A stretch of 64,000 nt of DNA from Calothrix sp. NIES-4105 (GTDB lineage Bacteria > Cyanobacteriota > Cyanobacteriia > Cyanobacteriales > Nostocaceae): assembly GCF_002368415.1 (NCBI RefSeq), contig NZ_AP018290.1, positions 3,733,614-3,797,613 on the forward strand. Direction: 5' to 3'. The position numbers and the translations under genes are program-made. Shown here in pieces: positions 9,028 to 17,103 of the stretch. Numbering within the stretch: the first letter of the stretch is position 1; every line of letters starts with the position of its first letter. Under the pieces are notes generated by a model that saw only the letters and a list, made by a program, of their open reading frames with translations, had not been told where the DNA came from and did not search any database.

Positions 9028-10461
9028 TTAAACTAAAACTTCTTCTGCCAAATCAAATAGATCAAACTCTAAACTTGAGTCAGAAAAAATTTCATTTTCC
9101 ATATCCCAAGGCGCCGGTCTGCGTATTTGTTCCCACACAGGACTATGCAACGCTTCATCTAACTCGCGCGCCATTTCTACCATTCCACTGTAACCAGCAT
9201 AAGTATGATGGCGTTCTTGGTTGATATCTAAGAAAGGAATTCGAGCTTTGAGCGCAGTATATTGGTTGCGACCTCCCGCAATCAACATTTCAGCATTTGT
9301 ATCTTTGATGACTCGCAGAATTTCTTGAGGATTACCTTTTTCTAAAGTAATACCATCTGTTCCTAATAACTGTTTAATGCGAGCTTTGTCTTCTTCTGTA
9401 CTCTTTTTAGTACTAGTTGCAACAACGTCCATTCCTAAGTCTTGAGCAGCAGAGATAATAGACCAACTTTTAACGCCCCCAGTATATATAACCACACGTC
9501 TACCTTTGAGACGAGCGCGATAAGGCGCCAGTTCAACATTTAGTCTTGCGGTTTCTTCGGCAATTAACTGTTCTGCACGTTCTTGTAATTCGGGGTCGCC
9601 GAGTTTTGCTGCGATATTCCGTAAACAACGGTTCATATCATCAACACCGTAGAATGACTCTTCGATGTAAGGAATACCGTAGCGTTCTTCCATCTTGCGT
9701 GCCATGTTGATTAATGCTTTCGAGCAAATCATCACATTTAATTTGGCACGGTGAGCGTAACAAATTTCTTGATAGCGCGCGTCACCTGTAATTTTTGATA
9801 AAACGCGAACACCTAATTTTTTGAGCAATGGTAAAATGTTCCACATCTCACCAGCAATATTGTATTCACCAATGATGTTAATATCATATGGTGTGGTATA
9901 TTCAGGTTCGGCAGTACCAACAACGTATTCGAGTAAAGCTTCACCACCGATACGATTACCAAGGTTTTTACTACCTACGAAGCCAGCAGCATTAACTGGA
10001 ATAATGGGAATGTTAATTTTTTTTGCTGCCGCTTGACACACCGCATCCATATCTTCGCCGATGAGCGCTGTGACACAGGTCGAATATACGAATATTGCTG
10101 CGGGGTTGTAGCGACTATGAATGTCCAAGATAGCTTTATAGAGCTTTTTTTCGGCGCCGAAGATAACATCATTTTCACTTAAATCAGTTGTAAAGCCCAT
10201 TTTATAAAGGGTTGGACCAGATGATAAACTACCGCGACTACCCCAAGAATTACCAGCACAAGCAATCGGTCCATGAACTAAATGAGCAGCATCAGTAATT
10301 GGTACAAGAGCTATCATGGCGCCGTCAAAAGCACAACCACCTTGCGCGGCGCCGGGTTGAGCTTGTTGGCTACAAGCCTTTTTCTTCTCACCGATTTTTT
10401 TATTATGCTCGCAACCTGGTTCGCTCAACAGTTCGTTAATTTTTGCTTGATTAATTTTCAT
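9028..10461 (-). CDS. nifE: nitrogenase iron-molybdenum cofactor scaffold NifE
   Basis: 477 residues homologous to NifD. Cluster-ligand cysteines are visible in GGCAFDGAM (about residue 42), [12 protein letters not shown] (about 67) and [12 protein letters not shown] (about 128). The C-terminal segment [20 protein letters not shown] is typical. It pairs with NifN. The ATG lies 205 bp from the nifK 3' part, in normal nifK-nifE order, showing the operon is intact here apart from the inserted element. Confidence 0.96.
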   Translation of the reverse strand: MKINQAKINELLSEPGCEHNKKIGEKKKACSQQAQPGAAQGGCAFDGAMIALVPITDAAHLVHGPIACAGNSWGSRGSLSSGPTLYKMGFTTDLSENDVIFGAEKKLYKAILDIHSRYNPAAIFVYSTCVTALIGEDMDAVCQAAAKKINIPIIPVNAAGFVGSKNLGNRIGGEALLEYVVGTAEPEYTTPYDINIIGEYNIAGEMWNILPLLKKLGVRVLSKITGDARYQEICYAHRAKLNVMICSKALINMARKMEERYGIPYIEESFYGVDDMNRCLRNIAAKLGDPELQERAEQLIAEETARLNVELAPYRARLKGRRVVIYTGGVKSWSIISAAQDLGMDVVATSTKKSTEEDKARIKQLLGTDGITLEKGNPQEILRVIKDTNAEMLIAGGRNQYTALKARIPFLDINQERHHTYAGYSGMVEMARELDEALHSPVWEQIRRPAPWDMENEIFSDSSLEFDLFDLAEEVLV

Positions 10462-10665
10462 AATGTTGATGAGATAGATTTATTTGTATACGTAAATAAC
10501 TACTTAAAAGAAAAAAGGTAAAGGAAACTTTGTGGTTAACAGTAATTGGTAAGTGGTAATAGGTAAGAGAGTGAATATTATAATTACCTATTACCGATTA
10601 CCCATTACTTATTGCCTCAAACCTTTTCCTTTGCCTTTAATGGCACGCTGCATGTGAATTAATTC
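10462..10665. repeat. short tandem repeats between nifK 3' part and nifE
   Basis: Heptamer-like repeats (TAATAGG/TTACCTATTACC and related, 10535-10615) arranged partly as inverted copies (ggtaataggt versus acctattacc) fill most of this 204-bp gap. No gene is visible. Confidence 0.65.
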
Positions 10666-10925
10666 TTAGCGAATTAAGTCGAAGGAGATGTCTGTTACAC
10701 CAGTAATATTGCTATTACGATCCATCTCATCGAGGAGTGTGTTAACAACCCAGTTAAGGAGGTTCAAGCCACCTTGGTAGCCAAGGGTAGCATAACGGTG
10801 TAAGTGGTGACGGTCAAACAAAGGATAACCAATGCGAACCATAGGAATTTTGGTGTCACGCCACAAGTACTTACCGTAGGAGTTACCAACGAAGAAGTCT
10901 ACAGGTTCGGTGAACAACAGTGAAC
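10666..10925 (-). CDS. nifK: nifK 3' portion (C-terminal ~85 codons of nitrogenase MoFe protein beta chain)
   Basis: Encodes the C-terminus of NifK: LFTEPVDFFVGNSYGKYLWR through DISFDLIR. It has no proper start and is not a separate gene. It continues the reading frame of nifK at 40938-42220 if the DNA between the two GTTC sites is removed: 1283 nt from the right part plus 256 nt here (10921-10666) make 1539 nt, or 513 codons including the stop. The junction then reads H-F-R-S-L-L-F-T-E-P, the normal NifK sequence. Upstream of GTTC in this copy the frame runs into element DNA. Confidence 0.95.
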
Positions 10926-10942
10926 TAATGCGCTTGTTATCA
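10922..10942. other. left recombination site (att) of the nifK element
   Basis: The plus strand reads GAAC (10922-10925; GTTC on the nif strand) followed inward by the arm TAATGCGCTTGTTATCA (10926-10942). The arm matches the one at the other end (40919-40935, inverted) at 14 of 17 positions. In the predicted circle the two arms flank GTTCTC, whose central dinucleotide TC lies inside the shared GTTC, as expected for a serine recombinase with a 2-bp crossover. Confidence 0.85.
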
Positions 10943-11130
10943 GGTAATATTAGAATATTGACTCTTCACGTTATGTGAACGCACAGTAAAACCTAACCCC
11001 CCGACCCCCTTCCCTTGAAGGGAAGGGGGAGTAAATTTGCTCCCCTCTCCCTTATAGGAGAGGGGTTGGGGGAGAGGTTCTCAACATACTGTGAAAACTC
11101 AGATTGGAATATTATTGTAAGGTCTGATAT

Positions 11131-12681
11131 ATGGATGTTTGGGCTTATGCGCGCGTATCAACTGACGAACAAGCTCTTGACGAAGGAGCGTTAATTAAGC
11201 AGATGCGTCGTTTACGAACTGCTGGCGCCACCAAGATATATTACGATGTAGAAAGTCGTACCAGTGATAAACGTAAAGGGCTATTACAATTAATCGAAGA
11301 TATAAACGCATCAGTACCAGGTAAAGTCTCGAAATTATTATTTATTAGAATTGACCGTTTAACATCCTCATCAATGACCTTTTATCGTTTAATGGATGCC
11401 TTAAAAAAGAAAGGTATCCAGCCAACAGCGATAGATGAACCATTTGATATATCAAGTATTGGCGGAGAATTAACAATTGATGTACGACTGGCAGCAAGTA
11501 AATATGAGGTAAAAATGTTAGGAATGCGAGTTAAAAAAGAACGTGATACCCGCAAAGCAAATAAAAAACCCCACTGGAATACACCATTAGGATATGCAAT
11601 TGAAAACGACAAATATATAATAGATAATAGTCCCTGTGTTTGTATAATAGAATCAAAGCAAGAATTAACCAGAGCGCAATTAATGCGATTAGTTTTTGAT
11701 ACATTTTTAACAGTAGGAACAGTATCGCAAACCGTTAGACAATTACATGATATTTTTGGCATTCAAGCCAACGCCACACCAAAAGATAGCAACAGTAAAA
11801 TTAATATATTAAGCGAAGAAGACGAAATAGTATTTGAAAATATCAATAAATCTCGTAGCTCAGGGTTAAGTCTACGTTATCCTCACACAGGACTAAAATG
11901 GTCAGTTTCCGGGTTGCGTTCTATTTTAGTAAACCCTATTTATGCAGGAGGAACACCATATGACACCATAGTTCGTCCCAAAGGACATCGTAAACCCTTC
12001 GACGAATGGGAAATTGCATGGGAAACTCACCCCGATGAAACAATTATTACCCGTGAAGAACATGAACAAATCAAAGCAATGATTCGCGGCAACCGTAATA
12101 ACCGCTGGGCAAACGAGCAAAAATATACAAACCCATTTGCCAACTTAGTTAAATGCGCTCATTGTGGCGCCGCTTATAGTCGCCAATGTAAAAAACTAGT
12201 CAAGAAAAAGAACTTTGTCAGACATCACTACCAATGCAGCTTTTACCGAACAGGCGCCTGTCAAAACGGACGCATGATATCCTCAGATGAACTAGAAAAA
12301 CAAGTAATCAACCACATAGTTTCCGAAGCAGAAAAACTAGCCCATCTAATAGAACAAGAACAAACAGTCACAGAAGAACCCCCAGAAATAAAAACACTTC
12401 GAGCATCCTTAAACACCCTCGAAGCATTACCATCCAACCCCGCAATAGAAAAAGCCAAAGAAGACATCAGAATGCAAATAGCAAACGCAATTGCAACCAC
12501 AAGCAACAATTCTAAACAATACCTAATAGCCAAAGAACGAGTAACGCGCGCGTTCGCCAACCCAAGATACTGGGAAGGACTAGAAACAGAAGACAAAAGA
12601 ACCCTACTACAAGCATGTGTAAAAAAAATAATCGTAGATGGTGCCTTAGTTACAGCAGTAGAACTACTCCACCTACATTAA
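11131..12681 (+). CDS. XisF-type large serine recombinase (nifK element excisase)
   Basis: 516 residues. The N-terminal resolvase domain (about 1-145) has the catalytic serine in YARVSTDEQ (Ser10) and the arginine motif FIRIDRLTSSS (about 75). A recombinase domain follows (PLGYAIEND about 155; LRSILVNPIYAGG about 263-275), then a zinc ribbon with CAHCGAAYSRQC and the later YQCSFYRTGAC (about 340-380), and a helical C-terminal region. Size and layout match XisF, which excises the fdxN element. It lies 190 bp inside the left att site and reads inward. It should catalyse excision between the two GTTC sites. The start ATG (MDVWAYARVS) is set by the catalytic domain; no strong ribosome-binding site is seen. 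GC-rich CTCCCC/GGGGAG repeat DNA occupies the gap to att. Confidence 0.93.
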   Translation: MDVWAYARVSTDEQALDEGALIKQMRRLRTAGATKIYYDVESRTSDKRKGLLQLIEDINASVPGKVSKLLFIRIDRLTSSSMTFYRLMDALKKKGIQPTAIDEPFDISSIGGELTIDVRLAASKYEVKMLGMRVKKERDTRKANKKPHWNTPLGYAIENDKYIIDNSPCVCIIESKQELTRAQLMRLVFDTFLTVGTVSQTVRQLHDIFGIQANATPKDSNSKINILSEEDEIVFENINKSRSSGLSLRYPHTGLKWSVSGLRSILVNPIYAGGTPYDTIVRPKGHRKPFDEWEIAWETHPDETIITREEHEQIKAMIRGNRNNRWANEQKYTNPFANLVKCAHCGAAYSRQCKKLVKKKNFVRHHYQCSFYRTGACQNGRMISSDELEKQVINHIVSEAEKLAHLIEQEQTVTEEPPEIKTLRASLNTLEALPSNPAIEKAKEDIRMQIANAIATTSNNSKQYLIAKERVTRAFANPRYWEGLETEDKRTLLQACVKKIIVDGALVTAVELLHLH

Positions 12682-12940
12682 ATAACTTGCAAAAACTAAA
12701 TAAACCATCTTGTGGAACAGGCATCCCTGCCTGTTTCATATAGAGGGCAGGCAAAGATACCCACCACACAAGAAAATTTTGGGTCAACAACAAAAATCAT
12801 CCAGCAGTAGCATATATATAGTAAAAACAGTTTAAAACTGTCCCAAGCGAACGTAGTGAAGAATCTCTGCTGGTCTTGCTGCGTCGTAAAAGTGGCGCCA
12901 GATGCTAATAGACACAACTGTATTTGCAAGAGGTAAAACC

Positions 12941-13177
12941 ATGTCTCATAATCAAAATGACTTGTTATCGAGAATATCCATTGACCCAAACATTTGCTTC
13001 GGTACACCCTGCATTCGCGGTCATCGCATCTGGGTATCAATGATTTTAGATTATTTAGCAGGGGGTGAAACCATAGAAGCAATTTTAGAAGAATATCCTG
13101 GTATAGAACGAGAGGATATTTTAGCTTGCATTGCTTATGGTGCCGAACGTAGTGATTCGTTTACCTTCTCGTCATGA
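12941..13177 (+). CDS. DUF433 protein, VapB-like antitoxin
   Basis: 78 residues of the DUF433 family, small helix-turn-helix-like proteins often found as antitoxins. Family motif ICFGTPCIRGHRIWVSMILD and EDILACIAYGAE are complete. I prefer the ATG at 12941, which follows AGAGG by 7 nt, over the upstream ATG at 12902. The reading frame of its likely partner survives only as a 3' remnant (13142-13315), so this is probably an orphan antitoxin gene. Confidence 0.78.
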   Translation: MSHNQNDLLSRISIDPNICFGTPCIRGHRIWVSMILDYLAGGETIEAILEEYPGIEREDILACIAYGAERSDSFTFSS

Positions 13178-13315
13178 CTTTGATGATTTGCAAGAAGCTA
13201 TTGATACTTTAATTGCTGGACTAGAAACTACCGAAGTAGCAGGAAAGCTATGAGTTATCAGAAATGGTGGCATTCAAGAATATGAGCTTATTGAGTCAGA
13301 TGTATAATTACTGCT
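13142..13315 (+). pseudogene. remnant of a toxin-like or partner gene, C-terminal part only
   Basis: In another frame overlapping the end of the DUF433 gene, the plus strand can be read as VVIRLPSRHDFDDLQEAIDT, LIAGLETTEVAGKL, stop (TGA in the place of a Trp codon), VIRNGGIQEYELIESDV, stop. This looks like the C-terminal end of a small cyanobacterial protein with its N-terminal part missing and one nonsense codon. The family was not identified with certainty. Confidence 0.45.
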
Positions 13316-13439
13316 GATAATTACAACATTGCTCTTGGAACTGTATACTTAGACATCCCTGCCCGTTATATATTTAGAGCATCACACTTGGAGTTTATTT
13401 GGCAACTAGTACTCACTCTAACTTTATTGGCGCCGTATC

Positions 13440-13517
13440 GAGTACTCATTATGCTAAACTACGAGCGCGTATCGGTGGTGAAATGCCACGGGATAATACA
13501 ATCTTCTTTGCTTGATA
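13440..13517 (+). pseudogene. cas2 remnant with internal deletion, upstream of CRISPR array 1
   Basis: The segment TATGCTAAACTACGAGCGCG is identical to intact cas2 near 26840. It then jumps straight to GTATCGGTGGTGAAATGCC, which matches the cas2 3' end near 26940. About 85 bp of cas2 is missing between short GAGCG repeats and the 5' half is absent. The remnant ends with the same Phe-Ala stop as cas2 and is followed by a homologous leader. Confidence 0.85.
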
Positions 13518-13780
13518 TTTGCTAGCTAGTTGCGCCAACCTGTGGGTGTTGAAAAAAGTATGCTAAATTCAACGGCTGAATTATTTACCCTGTCTTAGTT
13601 TCAGCTATTTTTTCTCAACTTAAGGTTGGCGCAACTCTTGAAAACTGCTCTAAATATAGCTTTGAGCTATTTTTGGCTCAGATCACTATTGACAGACAAT
13701 CGGCTGAAATTGTATTTTAAGATTAGTTGGCGCAACTGAACCTTGAAAACCGAATATGGTAATGCTTCTACTGTGAGCCA
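13518..13780 (+). promoter_or_regulatory. leader of CRISPR array 1
   Basis: 263 bp between the cas2 remnant and the first repeat, closely similar along its whole length to 26988-27250 (shared blocks: GCTAGCTAGTTGCGCCAACC, TGAAAAAAGTATGCTAAATT, GGTTGGCGCAACTCTTGAAA, GCGCAACTGAACCTTGAAAA). AT-rich, next to the non-degenerate end of the array. It should hold the array promoter and the spacer-integration signals. The element TTGGCGCAACT recurs within each leader. Confidence 0.85.
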
Positions 13781-15472
13781 ATTGCAATTTAAAATAATCC
13801 CTAACAGGGATTGAAACAAACAATGATTGTACTTAAAGGCAAAGTCGTTATATTGCAATTTAAAATAATCCCTAACAGGGATTGAAACTGAAGCTTATCT
13901 CTCTAATGGTAAGCAACTTATATTGCAATTTAAAATAATCCCTAACAGGGATTGAAACAACAAAATCATAGCGAATGGTGAGGAGTGGACAAAAGATTGC
14001 AATTTAAAATAATCCCTAACAGGGATTGAAACTTGATTGGGTAAGCGCTGGGCGTGACTATTAAACATTGCAATTTAAAATAATCCCTAACAGGGATTGA
14101 AACTTTGTAAAATATGCTTTTGATTTTTCATTAACAATCAATTGCAATTTAAAATAATCCCTAACAGGGATTGAAACTTTAATATCGTACACCTGACTCG
14201 CACAAGTTGCATTGCAATTTAAAATAATCCCTAACAGGGATTGAAACAGTAGTAAATGAATTACAAACTACTTTTTTCAAATTGCAATTTAAAATAATCC
14301 CTAACAGGGATTGAAACCAAAATCTTTGCAGCTACTTCGTTTTTAAGTCTATTGCAATTTAAAATAATCCCTAACAGGGATTGAAACTTGCTTTCTGACC
14401 CTGGTAGCTGCCCACCTTGAAATTGCAATTTAAAATAATCCCTAACAGGGATTGAAACAGCCAGAGCTAAATCGTTACTAGCTTTATCAATTGCAAATTG
14501 CAATTTAAAATAATCCCTAACAGGGATTGAAACAAGGATTGCAACCTTAACAAATAATCCCTTTGCGTGATTGCAATTTAAAATAATCCCTAACAGGGAT
14601 TGAAACAATTCCTAAGTTTAATTCAATATCACAGCAATAGATTGCAATTTAAAATAATCCCTAACAGGGATTGAAACTTTTGATAATGACTCTATTAATA
14701 TACGTTCTTTTGATTGCAATTTAAAATAATCCCTAACAGGGATTGAAACAAGATTATTGGCTGCTGCCGAAAAAGCGGAAGCATTGCAATTTAAAATAAT
14801 CCCTAACAGGGATTGAAACAAGCTTTGCGACTTCATAACGCGCGCTTCTGTCACATTGCAATTTAAAATAATCCCTAACAGGGATTGAAACCAGAAAATT
14901 CAAAATCACGGCGTTTTAATTTTTGACATTGCAATTTAAAATAATCCCTAACAGGGATTGAAACTTCTAAATGCTACTGCAATGGCAAAAGCTTGTGAAT
15001 TGCAATTTAAAATAATCCCTAACAGGGATTGAAACTATGCTATTAACCATGAGAATGGTGGAGTACTGGATTGCAATTTAAAATAATCCCTAACAGGGAT
15101 TGAAACTTGTATCGTATTTGCAGGCGCCAAAGCTCAGGGTATTGCAATTTAAAATAATCCCTAACAGGGATTGAAACATAAGTGTTTCCAGCAACTAACT
15201 GAGATTTGTTAATTGCAATTTAAAATAATCCCTAACAGGGATTGAAACTTAACTGATTTCTTCCAAGCCACATACTCTTTAGTGTTGATTGCAATTTAAA
15301 ATAATCCCTAACAGGGATTGAAACGTGCCTTTGTAATTATCTTATCTGGTTGATTTTTATTGCAATTTAAAATAATCCCTAACAGGGATTGAAACAGTAA
15401 CCTTCGTTGGGCACAAAAAATATATGATTTATTGAATCGTAATTTCAAATAATCCCTAGTAGGGATTGAAAA
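13781..15472 (+). CRISPR. CRISPR array 1: 23 intact 37-bp repeats plus one degenerate terminal repeat
   Basis: Repeat of 37 bp starting ATTGCAATTTAAAATAATCC, with the palindrome ATCCCT-AAC-AGGGAT and ending TTGAAAC. Repeat starts run from 13781 to 15359, with spacers of about 33-38 bp (22 between intact repeats). The last unit (about 15431-15472) is degenerate and carries the C (AATTTCAAAT) typical of array 2, indicating shared ancestry. The leader is on the left, so transcription is rightward. One spacer (14534-14569) resembles the repeat itself. The repeat differs from that of array 2 at positions 11 and 24, so the same Cas6 probably handles both. Confidence 0.98.
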
Positions 15473-15589
15473 TAAAGTAGTTGGAACGGCTACTGGTTTT
15501 GAAGATGTTGCTCAACAATAACTCGCCATGCTTCGGTTGGTTCGCTAATTGTTTGTAGTACTTGCTGACGCATCGGCGCCTCAAGCCCA

Positions 15590-15747
15590 CACGTTTAGCT
15601 AACCACCTTACTTATGGATATGACTATATAGACGATAATAGAGTGTTTAAAGCAATTAAATTAACTTTCCAACAATACTCACTTTATGTGCAGCAAATAA
15701 ACGCTTACCTCGTTTGCTGGAAGCATACTAAAAACTGCCACCATTAG
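15590..15747 (+). pseudogene. HepT-like (HEPN, DUF86) gene remnant after CRISPR array 1
   Basis: A 3' fragment reads RLANHLTYGYDYIDDNRVFK, AIKLTFQQYSLYVQQINAYL. It aligns in pattern with the end of the intact HEPN gene at 31379-31822 (RNRLVHQYEVIDNRIVFSAI, DQYQLYVQEITSFL). The N-terminal part and the RxxxxH active-site segment are missing or changed. It occupies the same position relative to array 1 as the intact pair does to array 2. Confidence 0.6.
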
Positions 15748-16031
15748 TGGCAGAAATTTGTAGCGGTTATAATTATTACAAGTACAAAATCTTAATTACG
15801 ATGATTCGGTTTGAATATTAGTCTCTGTATTTTCTAAATGGTATTTAAATAAACCATCTTGTGGAAATCTAATTCCAGCCCATTATATATTTAGGGCACC
15901 TTGCCCGTTCAGTACACAGAATATCACACTAATAGTTTATTTATAAATTAGTACTTACTTTAACTATATTAGCACCGTATTAAGACCCCTGTCACTTCTC
16001 CTTAAATCGCGCGTGTGAAATAATCTTTCGT
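15748..16031. repeat. intergenic repeats, homologous to DNA left of array 1
   Basis: AAATAAACCATCTTGTGGAA (about 15847-15866) repeats a sequence at 12697-12716. The following TTATATATTTAGGGCA...ACTTACTTTAACTATATTAGCACCGTAT stretch is a diverged copy of 13360-13437. No gene is visible. These copies flank the array 1 module on both sides. Confidence 0.6.
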
Positions 16032-16898
16032 TTAAAACCTTTCAAGATCATATAAATCACAAACGCTGAGGAGCTTTTGTTTGAAGCGATTGCGTAGACT
16101 TTCTGGTGCTACAATCACACAATTCTCTTCATAGCGCAAAACTTCCCTAATCAACCACAACTCATTTGTCACGTTCCGCACAATTTGACGGACTTCACCC
16201 ACGTCTTGGTCTTCAATGTCATCTTCTTTAGGGCGATAGCTTTTTTTCATCCAGCCTCGAAAGTGTAAGTACACTTTTATGTAATCCAAAGAGCCTCTCC
16301 ATTCTCCATTTATAGGCACAGCCGATCTAATGCGATCATAGGTCAAGCAACGGTTGTGCCAAAGTTCCGGCAATTCCGGAATATGGTTTTCTACATCTTG
16401 AGTTTCTTCACACCATACAAGCAGATAAAAGCGGCTATCAAAGGAACGAGGTTCAGCATGGCGAACTGTGTATTCAAGTTCTTGACCTTGGGAGTTGTGA
16501 TAAAGGATATAAAAAGGCTGTTGTTTTTTCATCCAGTCCTCAATCTGGATTCGCCAACCTTGGGTAGAGTAGCTAATTTGTTTCATTAATGATTGGCGGA
16601 GAGGTGCTTCGAGGTTTCCCCTCTCTAGCAAAAGTGCAAGTACAGTTTGCGCTTCGCCAATACGACCTGCATCGTTGAGGGCTTTGATAGCTTGTTGTAA
16701 GGCATTAACCTGGTTGGATTCAAGTGTGAAAGGCTTTCCAACCTCCAAAGTTTTCTCAGCGATGGCTACTATTAACCCGGATATACTGGGTTCTTTGCCC
16801 CATTTTATGTCGAGGATGCGGGCAATTTCTTCGAGCTTTTCTTTAGTCCCAGGAGGAATTGACAGTGTAATAGTGTCTTTTTTTCTTGGCATTCCCAA
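16032..16898 (-). CDS. WYL-domain transcriptional regulator with N-terminal DNA-binding region
   Basis: 288 residues. The N-terminus (RKKDTITLSIPPGTKEKLEE, about 5-25) looks like a ribbon-helix-helix region. A helical middle follows, then a WYL-type domain (FYILYHNSQGQELEYTVRHA about 125-145; RFYLLVWCEET; C-terminal PESLRNRFKQKLLSVCDLY). WYL regulators sit next to several cyanobacterial CRISPR-Cas loci and one is known as a repressor of cas expression. It is transcribed away from the cas operon, with 205 bp between the two starts, a typical position for a divergent repressor. Ligand unknown. Confidence 0.85.
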   Translation of the reverse strand: MGMPRKKDTITLSIPPGTKEKLEEIARILDIKWGKEPSISGLIVAIAEKTLEVGKPFTLESNQVNALQQAIKALNDAGRIGEAQTVLALLLERGNLEAPLRQSLMKQISYSTQGWRIQIEDWMKKQQPFYILYHNSQGQELEYTVRHAEPRSFDSRFYLLVWCEETQDVENHIPELPELWHNRCLTYDRIRSAVPINGEWRGSLDYIKVYLHFRGWMKKSYRPKEDDIEDQDVGEVRQIVRNVTNELWLIREVLRYEENCVIVAPESLRNRFKQKLLSVCDLYDLERF

Positions 16899-17048
16899 AA
16901 TGTACTTGCAAATTATAAATATCTATGGCATTATTCTAATTGTAAATGCATTTAGAGCTTTTGCTTAAAATGTAGTGACTTCTCCATTAGACTGGCGTGA
17001 AAGGTTAAAGCGCTTATCAATTTAGAAACGCTGTAATCTTCATTAGGA

Positions 17049-17072
17049 GAGCAGGTACTTCAAAACCTGCTC
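17049..17072. promoter_or_regulatory. inverted repeat in the wyl-cas divergent region
   Basis: GAGCAGGT and ACCTGCTC form a perfect 8-bp inverted repeat with an 8-nt spacer, 31 bp upstream of the preferred start of the large-subunit gene. It could be an operator for the WYL regulator or a hairpin in the 5' leader of the cas mRNA. No binding evidence exists in the sequence itself. Confidence 0.5.
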
Positions 17073-17103
17073 GCGCAAATCAAATTTGCTGAAATTAAAA
17101 ATT

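Noticed and set aside
10981-11090. Possible terminator hairpins in CCCTTCCCTTGAAGGGAAGGG DNA left of the recombinase gene
   Set aside because: This is a member of a common G/C-rich intergenic repeat also present near the right end (40861-40907); no T-run, so no terminator was called.
13667-15300. Minus-strand frames with repeated VSIPVRDYFKLQ and plus-strand frame at 29004-29222
   Set aside because: These are translations of CRISPR repeats and spacers, not genes.
15431-15472. Counting the last array 1 unit as an intact repeat
   Set aside because: It has several substitutions and lacks the normal end, so it is listed as degenerate.
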